A stretch of DNA of 64,000 nucleotides from Allodiplogaster sudhausi (taxonomy: Eukaryota; Nematoda; Chromadorea; Rhabditida; Diplogasteridae): NCBI GenBank assembly GCA_945643635.1, contig CALZFC010000093.1:477001-541000 (forward strand). Direction: 5' to 3'. A program made the position numbers and the translations under genes. The notes below the pieces were generated by a model. That model was given only the letters and a program-made list of their open reading frames with translations. It was not told the origin of the DNA and made no database searches. This document shows, piece after piece, positions 1 through 8,158 of this stretch (position 1 is the stretch's first letter; the number at the start of each line of letters is the position of its first letter).

Positions 1-39
1 AAAATATGACAGCAAATCGAATTGTATTAGTGCACGTAC

Positions 40-753
40 TCCCTTGAGGGAGTAGTGGTAGGCGTAGAGGGGCACGGCGACGAGGGCAGCGAAGGCAGCA
101 CCGAAGCCGCCGAGGAAGGCGCCGACGAAGTGGTGGAGGAGATTGGCGCCGAGGGAGAAGGACACAGATGCCCCCAGCACCAGCACCGAAGACCAGAGGA
201 AGATGGAAAGGACCTGCAAGAAGCGACAGATTATTAATAAAGTAAATGATCACCAAAGAGAAAATTTCAATCATATGAATTTTTCAGAAACATCAAAACA
301 TGATTCTTGTATAAATTCCAGCGGGTTCCAGATTCAACATTCACGGCGGGAATGTGTTGAAACCTTTGTCGGTGGCGCGGCGGCGTCGGCCGTGTTGGAA
401 AGGACGGCAATCGCGGCGTCCTTCTGGGCGAGCAGCGAGGCTTGGTAGGAGGCGACCAGCTCCTGGGCGGACTGCAAGGCAAAATGATCCTTTTCAAGAT
501 TAGAATGCGAGAGGGGAAAACAGCAGAAATGAAAGGAAGAACTGACTCCTTGGAGGGCGAGTGCCTTGGCCTTGTACTCGTCGCCGGCGCCCTGGAACTC
601 GACGCCGTACTGCATAAGAAGGGCGGCCGGGTCGGCTCCCCCGAAGGCGGAGGCGGGAGGAACAGGAGCGTCTGCGGCGGGAGCGGGGGCTTCCGCGGCG
701 GCGGGGGCAGCTTCGGGGGCGGCGGGGGCTGCGTCGATTGTAGCGTCAGCCAT
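40..753 (-). CDS. Ala/Pro-rich protein with hydrophobic C-terminal part (3' end outside window)
   Basis: Three exons can be read: 753-547, 471-364 and 213-40. All junctions are phase 0, with donors GTCAGT, GTTTCA and GTACGT and the acceptor TTGCAG before exon 2. The predicted start is MADATIDAAPAAPEAAPA, an alanine/proline-rich stretch of about 35 residues. Then come a soluble segment (DPAALLMQYGVEFQ), a helical segment (SAQELVASYQASLLAQKDAA) and a strongly hydrophobic exon 3 (FLWSSVLVLGASVSFSLG, then FVGAFLGGFGAAFAALVAV) that could form two membrane spans. Exon 3 ends at a GTACGT donor at 39-34, so at least one more exon lies beyond the window. A TATA box lies about 75 bp upstream of the ATG. 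I do not recognise the family. The exon structure is well supported by phase; no function is assigned. Confidence 0.6.
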
Positions 754-826
754 GGAGAGAGGGAGCGAGGGGACGAGTGGAAGAGAAGGAAGTGAAGAGC
801 TGTGAAGAAAATGACAGCAAGCGCTG

Positions 827-834
827 CTTTTATA
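827..834 (-). promoter_or_regulatory. TATA box of the Ala/Pro-rich gene
   Basis: On the minus strand the sequence reads GGCAGTATAAAAGCAGCG, with TATAAAAG about 75 bp upstream of the ATG at 753. The same CAGTATAAAAG core precedes the divergent gene at 1529. Confidence 0.55.
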
Positions 835-1463
835 CTGCCCAATGTGCTCTTTGCTCTCATTTCTCGGAAGTGCATGAAAATTTTACATTTGAACTAATTT
901 CGTAATTATTAAGGAAAATTAAAATTACTCTGCAAATGGTACTCGCATAAAAATTTTCGATTTCCAAGTTTATCGCACTTTCTATGTTCAATCCTCCCGA
1001 ACTTCTCAAGATGAATTTGATTGAATAAACGTACACTGCGGGGTATGCATAAAAAGATATTAATCTTATTCAAGAATATTTTTAGGGACCCAACGAGGAT
1101 CCCTAAAACAATATCCTTAATTACCTTCTATACATATTCAAAACACAAATTTTGACATGAGCAATCATGCTAATACATATATGCAATTAATCAACATTAT
1201 TTTTCATACAATTATTTAAATATGATTTTCATAATGATAAGTGAATCAAGGAATAGATATGATAATTTCCTTCGTCAAAAAATTAAAGGTAAACAACAAA
1301 TTTGCAAACTCTATTATTGAAATCGTGAAAAATCCGTGCGAAATGCCAGTTAACACATATTTTAATAACAAATATTTAAGAACGGACATTCGATACTCTT
1401 GAAAATTGTGAAATCATGCGATAAAGTCGCGAAAGAAGTGCATATAAAGATCATTGTGAGCAG
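835..1463. other. AT-rich divergent intergenic region
   Basis: This stretch separates two divergently transcribed genes. I see no convincing reading frame, RNA gene or repeat in it. It is the likely shared promoter region for the genes at 753 (minus) and 1529 (plus). Confidence 0.4.
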
Positions 1464-1471
1464 TATAAAAG
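1464..1471 (+). promoter_or_regulatory. TATA box of the Gln/Gly-rich repeat gene
   Basis: The sequence GAGCAGTATAAAAGAGG has TATAAAAG about 60 bp upstream of the ATG at 1529. It matches the core upstream of the divergent gene and of the SSQ-like gene. Confidence 0.55.
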
Positions 1472-1528
1472 AGGCATTGGAAGTCATCACAGTCTCGACT
1501 TTCGACTCCGCTTTCAACTGCTCCGAAG

Positions 1529-2764
1529 ATGGCCTACAACTCTGCTGTCAGCCTCCGCTTTCTAACCCCCTCACTCTTTTTCATCCCCCGCCATATGCCT
1601 ACACAAAATTTTACCCTTTTCAACTTGGTTAAGTTAATAGACCCGTGCTTTTCTACCGGTTTTGCCTTGAAATCCAAAAGCCAAGGATTCGTAATGTTCT
1701 CTTATTGCAGAACTCCGCCGGATATCAGGGATACCAGGCCCACGTCCAGCAGATCCAGCAGGGTCAAGGATACCAGGCCCCGGTTCAGCAATACCAGCTG
1801 GGTCAGGGGATGTATCTGGCACCCGCTCAGCAGCTCCAGCCGGGTCAGGGACACCAGGCCCACGTCCAGCAGCTCCACCTGGGTCAGGGGATCTACCAGG
1901 CACCCGCTCAGCTGCTCCAGCAGGGCCAGGGACACCAGGCCCACGTCCAGCAGCTCCACCTGGGTCAGGGGATCTACCAGGCACCCGCTCAGCTGCTCCA
2001 GCAGGGCCAGGGACACCAGGCCCCCGTCCAGCAGCTCCACCCGGGTCATGGGATGTACCTGGCACCCGCTCAGCAGCTCCAGCAGGCTCAGGGACACCAG
2101 GCCCACGTCCAGCAGCTCCAGCAGGGTCAGGGGTACCAGGCACCCGCTCAGCACCTCCAACAGGACCAGGGATACGAGCAGGGAGCCCCCGCGCAGGGTC
2201 AGGAGTACCTCGGAGAGGGCTACGGGTCCTGTTACGAAGCACCTGAGCAGATCTCCAAGCAGTAGGGCAACCGCCCCGCCTTCTACGATTCTAACCGCGG
2301 TTTGTTCTAGCAGATATTTGTGTTGCTGAATAATTAAATGAAATAAAATCATTTTTCAGGAGTCTACTACGACGGCCAGCGTGCCTACTTCTACAAGCCC
2401 AGCGGAGGCCACGGCTCGTCTTCCGCTTACAAAATAGCCGCTGGCCAGGCCCACCGCTCTTCTTCCGCCTCCAACCTCGCCACTGGCATCGACATCCGTG
2501 CGCTCCCCGTTCTCCGCGTCGGCAAGGGCACTGAGGTGCGACCATGTTCAATTGTGACCTAAATTATTTAATTATCAAGAGTAATTTAGCAAACGCAGTA
2601 AGCAATATATATTTTAGGGTAAACTCGAGGAGATCCGCCGTGTCGTCGCCTCGGATAGAGCACCCCCCCCCCCCTTGGGCACCTTCATCTCTCCAAACCC
2701 CTCTCCAGCCCATGCACATTTCCCCAGTCTCCGGCATTCCCCAGTCATGGGCCGAATAAAATAG
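1529..2764 (+). CDS. Gln/Gly-rich tandem-repeat protein, interrupted by an in-frame TAG
   Basis: The gene starts with ATGGCCTAC at 1529. The end of exon 1 is uncertain: donors at 1547 (GTCAGC) or 1628 (GTTAAG) both give phase 0. Exon 2 (1711-2299) encodes about five units of a roughly 28-residue Q/G/H-rich repeat (QGQGHQAHVQQLHLGQGIYQ). It reaches an in-frame TAG at 2263-2265, where CAG would be expected, and continues open as GNRPAFYDSNR to a phase-1 donor. Exon 3 (2360-2535) gives VYYDGQRAYFYKPSGGHG, a Ser-rich stretch, then IDIRALPVLRVGKGTE. Exon 4 (2618-2764) reads GKLEEIRRVVASD, a PPPP tract coded by 12 C, and a TAG stop. Phase agreement across all three introns shows that the exons downstream of the TAG belong to the gene. 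The family is not recognised. The TAG may be a nonsense allele, a sequencing error or readthrough. Confidence 0.6.
1851..2100 (+). repeat. 84-bp coding tandem repeat
   Basis: A unit starting GACACCAGGCCCACGTCCAG recurs at 1851 and 1935, with degenerate copies on both sides. The period of 84 bp equals 28 codons, so copy-number changes keep the frame. Confidence 0.75.
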
Positions 2765-3244
2765 TAGGGCACAATTGTTTTATGAACCACATCACAAAGG
2801 CAACAACAGAAGAAATGAAATTCTTGCAAGCGTTGGACTTTTTATAATTTAGCAAATGAATAGTTTGTTCTTTCACGGAATTTCATAAATATCCAGAAAA
2901 TCTTTTGTCCAAATTAATTATTTCCCATATGTACATATATATTTAGAACAGTTCACAATTTCAAGAAATTTGAACAGATCTGGATGAAGGAGTTGAAATC
3001 GAATGCTTGCTTGCTCAACAACTACATTATTTGTCTCCCAGCGAGTAGATTGAAGCAAGCCACTCGAGCAGCTTCTTGTAGGATTGACAATGCGCCCGCT
3101 ACGAAATCCTTACAATCAAATAAACAATTTATGTTAAAATAATAAGTCTACTGTTTGTTCAATCATGCAACCCGAGGATGACCCACATAGGTAGCCACGC
3201 TCCCCCTGATAGTTAAACTGCTACTTGTTACGTTTCTTTTATTG
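2765..3244. other. Intergenic, nothing recognised
   Basis: AT-rich sequence without a supported exon. A 23-bp string (TCAATCATGCAACCCGAGGA plus TGA) at about 3160 recurs exactly at about 4176. Confidence 0.35.
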
Positions 3245-3535
3245 GATTATCATTAAATGTTAGCAGACAGCGATTGATCATGAGAAAATATGGTCTTCAA
3301 CCAATTTGAACTCCAGGAGAAGTATACTCATTTGACTATGTATATATATATATGATGTTGTGAAATGTGATTTAAAAACAAACATATAACTTTTAAAAAA
3401 ATGCTCTGCAGAGTATTGCAGTAGGGAAGTTGTATTTACATATGGTGTAGGACATGGATAAAATAAATTCTTAAGAAGCAATAAGCAAAATTATAGCATG
3501 CATTATTATATTATACATATTTACATCCCGCCAAA
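3245..3535 (-). pseudogene. Receptor-exon relic / dispersed repeat
   Basis: This block matches 16855-17290, including ATTGATCATGAGAAAAT, a short run around CTCCAGGAGAAG, TCATTTGACTA and GTGCTCTGCAGA-like strings. In the second location the same sequence extends on the minus strand into a reading frame resembling exon 1 of the receptors at 17.5-27.5 kb. It is therefore best explained as a decayed fragment of that family plus its upstream DNA. No intact frame is present. Confidence 0.4.
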
Positions 3536-3645
3536 TGGGACATTAATGATGCTGGCTTTGCCTTGAGGTTACGGACGACGATGAACATGTCGGCGAGCAA
3601 CCCTCCGGCGAACTTGCTCACTTTGCCGTCATGGCTGAAATGAAT
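3530..3645 (-). CDS. Isolated putative exon
   Basis: The minus strand is open with well-balanced codon use, reading HDGKVSKFAGGLLADMFIVV and then RNLKAKPASLMSHLAG. It is preceded by a TTTCAG-like acceptor context. No partner exon could be found within 1 kb on either side, and the family is not recognised. It may be the remnant of a gene; a shorter, degraded match to its 3' end occurs near 17285. Confidence 0.3.
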
Positions 3646-3773
3646 GTTTTCAATCTCTCTATAATTTCACGTTCGATGTTAAATTGACATGATTATAGTG
3701 TAAACAAAGTAACATTTAAATGCAAAAGTTTGAAATTTCTTCACAAAATCACGATACGAGGGCTTCAAGTCAA

Positions 3774-3882
3774 CGAGACTTCTCTTACATTTCACTCTCG
3801 CATTTGATAAATGTGTACAAATATCACGATCTTTGTTCTCATTTAACAAATGCGAGAGTAAAATGTAAGAGACGCCTCGTAG
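3774..3882. repeat. Inverted repeat with about 40-bp arms
   Basis: The left arm begins ACGAGACTTCTCTTACATTT and runs through CTCGCATTTGATAAATG. The right arm is its near-perfect reverse complement, ending AAATGTAAGAGACGCCTCGT. The spacer is about 25 bp. The transcript would form a long hairpin. It could be a small foldback element or a small-RNA precursor; nothing decides between these. Confidence 0.6.
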
Positions 3883-4683
3883 ACATGATCACTGCACGGA
3901 ATGCAGCCATATCGTACATATGAAAAATTATTGTATTTAATTTTAGACACTTTCATAATTTACATGCAAATTAATACTAAAAATAAGCAGTTGATTTGTT
4001 GAGGTCAATCGATCGATCAGTTTATACTATGAAACATAAATAAATACATGTGTAACACACTGGAAAATTATTTATAACTAAACTTCAACTTCAAGGATTC
4101 CTTCCCTTCACGTGAGAACTATTGTGGGAGGCTTCCGGCGACTAAATAATATTTAGTTTTTTCACCGTATTTGGTCAATCATGCAACCCGAGGATGATCG
4201 ACATTTCAAAAAACAGACAGAAAAGTTAGAAAAGCTTTCGAAAATTTATTTATTTAATTAATTTGAGTTACATTTTTATTTCCTTCTTCAGCATGCAATA
4301 TTTTTGATTCTTCATTCCTAAAAAATTATAATCACCAACTTATTGATGATTTAAAAATGATAATTTAATTGCTAAAAAGTGCAAAATGCACTATTTGAGT
4401 TGCAAACAACTAACGTCAAAAAACTTAATATTCAAATTGGACCTTGAATCTTGAACTAAAGACAGGTGCAGTCGTGGAGGCGAAGCCAGATATTTCAATA
4501 TGTTTTGAAATGTACAATTCCTTTTTTCATATTTCTTATTGTTATTAAACCAGGCATGTCTTTGCAAAAATGCTCATTGTCAGTTCATGGAACGTTTATC
4601 GAGCAAGGGAGAGATGATAGGATGAAAGAGAAGCGGAGAAGTTGGTAGAGGGGAGAAGAGACGAGACTGGAGAAATGGGCGGC
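3883..4683. other. Intergenic, nothing recognised
   Basis: AT-rich DNA with no supported exon. It contains the second copy of the string around ATGCAACCCGAGGATGA near 4176. Confidence 0.35.
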
Positions 4684-6557
4684 TTATTTCGGGGCGAAGT
4701 AGGCCGAGGTGCATCCGGGAGCGCCGCCTCCGCCGCCGCTTCCAACAGCGAAGTAGGCGGACTGGCGATCGCCTTGGCTCCGCCGCCGCCGCCACCTCCG
4801 CTGGCGCCGCCGCCCACGCCGAAGTACGCGGACTGGGCGCCGCCGCCGCCGCCTCAAGAAGGATAAAAGATGACTGGGTCGAATAACAACGGAGGCGGAG
4901 AGGATTGGAAAGGACGCACCACCGCCGACGCCGAAGTAGGCCGAGGTCGCGCCGCAGCCGCCGCCGCCGCCGCCAGAGGGAGCAGTCGGGAGAGGAGCTG
5001 CTCCGCCAAAGTTGACTGCGCCGCTAACAGCCGTCATCGTCGAGGCTCCTTAAATTGGAAATTGCTCCTTAATCGTCATCGTCGCGGCTCCATAAGCACC
5101 AAAGAATTAAGAATTGAACCAACCCTTGGGAGCGCCGCCGACTGCGGTCATGGTCGAAGCGCCGCCGCCGAGGGGAGCACCGCCGACTGCCGTCACAGTG
5201 GAGGCTGCTGCAAAGATTATTTTTTTATGTTTATAATCATCAATACAAATAATGAAACAGAAAGAAGCTCCCAAATCACCTCCACCGGGAAGAGGGGCGC
5301 CGCCCACTGCCGTCATGGTGGAAGCTCCGCCTCCCATGGGGGCTCCGCCCACTGCCGTCATGGTGGAAGCTCCGCCTCCCATGGGGCTCCGCCCACTGCC
5401 GTCATGGTGGAAGCTCCGCCTCCCATGGGGGCTCCGCCCACTGCCGTCATGGTGGAAGCTCCGCCTCCCATGGGGGCTCCGCCCACTGCCGTCATGGTGG
5501 AAGCTCCGCCTCCCATGGGGGCTTCGCCCACTGCCGTCATGGTGGAAGCTCCGCCTCCCATGGGGGCTCCGCCCACTGCCGTCATGGTGGAAGCTCCGCC
5601 TCCCATGGGGGCTCCGCCCACTGCCGTCATGGTCGAGGCTTTAAAAGATAAGAACTTCATATTCAATCCATTTTTTCTAAATCTAGCCAAATTTGTGTTC
5701 AGATAGTGAATGGTTTACCTCCTCCGCCAAGAATGGCAACCCCCACAGCAGTCATGGTCGAGGCACCGCCACCGAGTGGAGCTCCGCCCACTGCCGTCAT
5801 CGTGGAAACACCGCGCCCAATGGGAGCTCCGCCCACGGCTGTCATCGTAGAAGCTCCGCCTCCCATTGGAGCTCCGCCCACCGCTGTCATCGTCGACGCT
5901 GAAATACATTTTTATAAACTTTGGTCATCGATTGCAGCTTTTTTACCTCCGCCTCCCATGGGGGCTCCGCCCACTGCCGTCATGGTGGAAGCTCCGCCTC
6001 CCATTGGGGCTCCGCCCACAGCCGTCATGGTGGAAGCTCCGCCTCCCATGGGGGCTCCGCCCACTGCCGTCATGGTGGAAGCTCCGGCTCCCATGGGGGC
6101 TCCGCCCACAGCAGTCACGGTGGAAGCGCCAAGTCCAATGGGAGCTCCGCCCACGGCCGTCATCGTAGAAGCTCCGCCTCCCATGGGTGCGCCTCCCAGC
6201 GCCGTCATAGTAGAGGCGCCGCCGACAGGGAGAGGGGCCAGAGCAGGTGCGCCGCCGACATCGGGCGTCCCGCCAACCGCGAAGTACGCAGACTGCGCGC
6301 CGCCGCCGCCGCCGCCAACGCCAACGCCGAAGTAGCACGAGGCTCCTGAGGTAGAAATAGATGAGTCTTTATTTGTTATGTGTGCATTTTTTTTATATGC
6401 ACAGAGGGGCAAACACATATGGATTGGACCATTGTAATATCAATAAATACCAACCAAAGCCGCCAGCCGGCTTGTTCCCTCCAGCAACCGGGGTGGGCGA
6501 GAAGTAGGCCGAGGCCGCGCCGCCGCCCGCGCCTGCGCCAAAGTAGACAGAAGACAT
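4684..6557 (-). CDS. SSQ-like sperm-specific repeat protein, with two frame disruptions
   Basis: Seven exons can be read: 6557-6455, 6342-5947, 5898-5719, 5638-5280, 5204-5124, 5048-4920 and 4852-4684. Every intron is phase 1. The product starts MSSVYFGAGAGGGAASAYF, continues through ASCYFGVGVGGGG and AQSAYFAVGG, carries about 18 copies of (A)STMTAVGGAPMGGG, and ends TSAYFAPK. STMTAVGGAP and SAYFGVGG are, as I remember, the signature repeats of the Caenorhabditis ssq sperm-specific family, whose exact role is not known; male-germline expression is inferred. A TATA box lies about 80 bp upstream. Two lesions are visible. Exon 4 is 359 nt where phase demands 360, because one repeat has GGGG for GGGGG near 5378. 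Exon 7 also has a length out of phase within its GGC tract. Both could be assembly errors in repeats. Confidence 0.65.
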
Positions 6558-6633
6558 CTTCAGCAAAGTCCGGAGGTAGCGAAGGAGAATCGAGAGAGCG
6601 AATGGGCGAATGGGGAATCCCTTACTTTCGGCT

Positions 6634-6641
6634 CTTTTATA
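6634..6641 (-). promoter_or_regulatory. TATA box of the SSQ-like gene
   Basis: The minus strand reads GGCCATATAAAAGAGCC, about 80 bp upstream of the ATG at 6557. Spacing and core match the TATA boxes of the genes at 753 and 1529. Confidence 0.5.
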
Positions 6642-6789
6642 TGGCCCAGCCAACACGTTAATTTGCATTTTTTTGACAAAATGATGGAAAAGGGCAAAAT
6701 TTCAGGGCACAACAAAATTAAATATTTCTGATTATTTAAATTTTTCAGTTAACGAGAAAGAAAGCATAACTAATTATTGCAAATCCTTA

Positions 6790-6935
6790 TTGTCATGCAG
6801 ATTCCACTCTCATCCATCCTTATCCCCTGCACTCTATGCTGATGCACTCAAGTATATGTAAATCACGAAGAATTAGCATGATTATTTTCTGACTTCGAAT
6901 ATCAGTTCGCCATGCCTCGCTCATAGTGAGCGGTT
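6790..6935. repeat. Dispersed repeat shared with 20400-20545
   Basis: The two blocks share CTCATCCATC, CCCTTGCA / CCCCTGCA, CTGATGCACTCAAGT, TTTCTGACTT / TTCCTGACTT and CATAGTGAGC / CACAGTGAGC in the same order. This is diverged but collinear homology. The second copy lies in the receptor array, suggesting that the array's intergenic unit once extended here. Confidence 0.4.
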
Positions 6936-7683
6936 GCCTCTCCGATTTCCTCGCCCTTTTATTTGTTGCCGTCAGGCGGATTCTTCTCCCAGGCGGAAGC
7001 GTTTCTACGCCAGTTCCCAGTCCTCTTCACACGCGAACGACAACGAAGAAGCCGGCGAGCTTCGTTACAATATTTCTCTGAATTTTCTCAAGGATCACAA
7101 CACTTCTCACGTTTCATTAGGATATCCGCCTAATATGCTTATGAAATTGGGCGAGATTGACGTAGTGAAGTACTCAATGGTCTGCAATTAAATTTTCATA
7201 TGTAAAGAAGGACCTTCTGAAACAGTGTGAAATTTCAAGGCTAATTCAAGCTGAATTGAAGATGTTCAAAGAATTCCATGTGCAAGTGTCGCATTCTTTT
7301 CATTTCCACTCTCCCAAAATTCACCATTCCCTTGTTCCAAGTAGGTCGTATGTGGTTCGTCTCCAGCACAGCAATCGAGGGCTTCGGTCGGCCGGAAGAA
7401 TTTGAGAAATTATGGAAGAATTTCATGCATGGAAATGTGTAACGGAAAGTTTCCTTACTCACGCTTTGTTCCTTCTTGCCCTTTCTCTCATTAACATTGC
7501 CAAATTATATTTCATTGCCATTGTATTTTCGATTCATATCAAGTCAGTCTCAATTCCCTGGCTCTTCGCGTGCGGTGGCTTCATTCATTTTGGCCTGGTG
7601 TTGGCCTGGTTCCTCCAGATAACTCCTGATAAGCCTATCCCTCCCTCGTCTTCTGCAGTGAAAGACAGAAATATACGTTGACA
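6934..7683 (+). CDS. Possible multi-pass membrane protein gene (exon fragments)
   Basis: Three coding-looking segments lie in order. At about 6976-7190 the reading is ADSSPRRKRFYASSQSSSHA followed by ISLNFLKDHNTSHVSLGYPP and a stop. At 7340-7430 it reads VGRMWFVSSTAIEGFGRPEE. At 7440-7683 it contains two hydrophobic spans (ALFLLALSLINIAKLYFIAI and IPWLFACGGFIHFGLVLAWF) before ITPDKPIP and a stop. Convincing donors joining them in phase were not found. This could be a gene with unrecognised small exons, or a decayed one. The retroelement insertion lies only 80 bp downstream of the last stop. The family is not recognised. Confidence 0.3.
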
Positions 7684-7763
7684 ACAATAACAGCGTCTTA
7701 CTATTACAAATGTCATCTCTGAGAAATTCTGCGATGAGAGGTTTCGCCGACAATTATTTCACC

Positions 7764-7768
7764 ATAGG
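7764..7768. other. Target-site duplication of the BEL element (left)
   Basis: ATAGG directly precedes the 5' LTR and is repeated directly after the 3' LTR at 16587-16591. A 5-bp duplication fits BEL/Pao integrases. Confidence 0.85.
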
Positions 7769-8097
7769 TGTCGGCAAGTGCCGAGTATAGGAAGTTCTTT
7801 TCCCCCATCCTACTAATGAATCATTCCTCCGCTTCATCTATTTTTGGTAAAGGAAAAGAATTCTAGATGAGTTGTTTTTCACCCTTCTCTTCTGCCAGAC
7901 ATATGAAAAGGTCTATATGAATCACCATCTCCTCCTCTTTCCTTGATATTGTGATAGAAGACAGAATGTCTGGAATGCTTTCTATCGTGCTTTAAAAGGA
8001 GAAGTCAAACACTTATTATTCATTTTACTCTCTTCATTTCGATTTTATGTTTGAGATGAACGGTTTAATTACCCAAGTTTGAGGCTTGCTCGCAACA
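7769..8097 (+). repeat. 5' LTR (329 bp), lacking 22 bp present in the 3' LTR
   Basis: It is identical by eye to the 3' LTR except that 22 bp near its right end, including the only AATAAA, are absent. It contains a TTTAAAAGG TATA-like box near 7993. Confidence 0.9.
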
Positions 8098-8115
8098 ACT
8101 GGTGCGTCGGCACGC
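8098..8115 (+). other. Candidate primer-binding site
   Basis: TGGTGCGTCGGC begins 3 nt after the LTR end. It starts with TGG as expected for pairing to a tRNA CCA end, and the following bases resemble the complement of a tRNA-Gly acceptor stem, the primer usual for BEL elements. The tRNA identity is from memory. Confidence 0.45.
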
Positions 8116-8158
8116 GTGAATCCTGGAGCGCCAAGTCAGAGACACAGCTGTTCCAGCA

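Noticed and set aside
1634..2352. Long open frames on the minus strand and the other plus frame over the Gln-rich repeat
   Set aside because: They are shadows of the 84-bp repeat, whose period keeps all frames open; only the QGQG frame has in-phase splice sites and coherent flanking exons.
4870..6349. Plus-strand frames of up to 278 codons over the SSQ-like repeats
   Set aside because: Reverse-strand shadows of the STMTAVGGAP repeat; the minus strand has consistent phase-1 introns and a TATA box.
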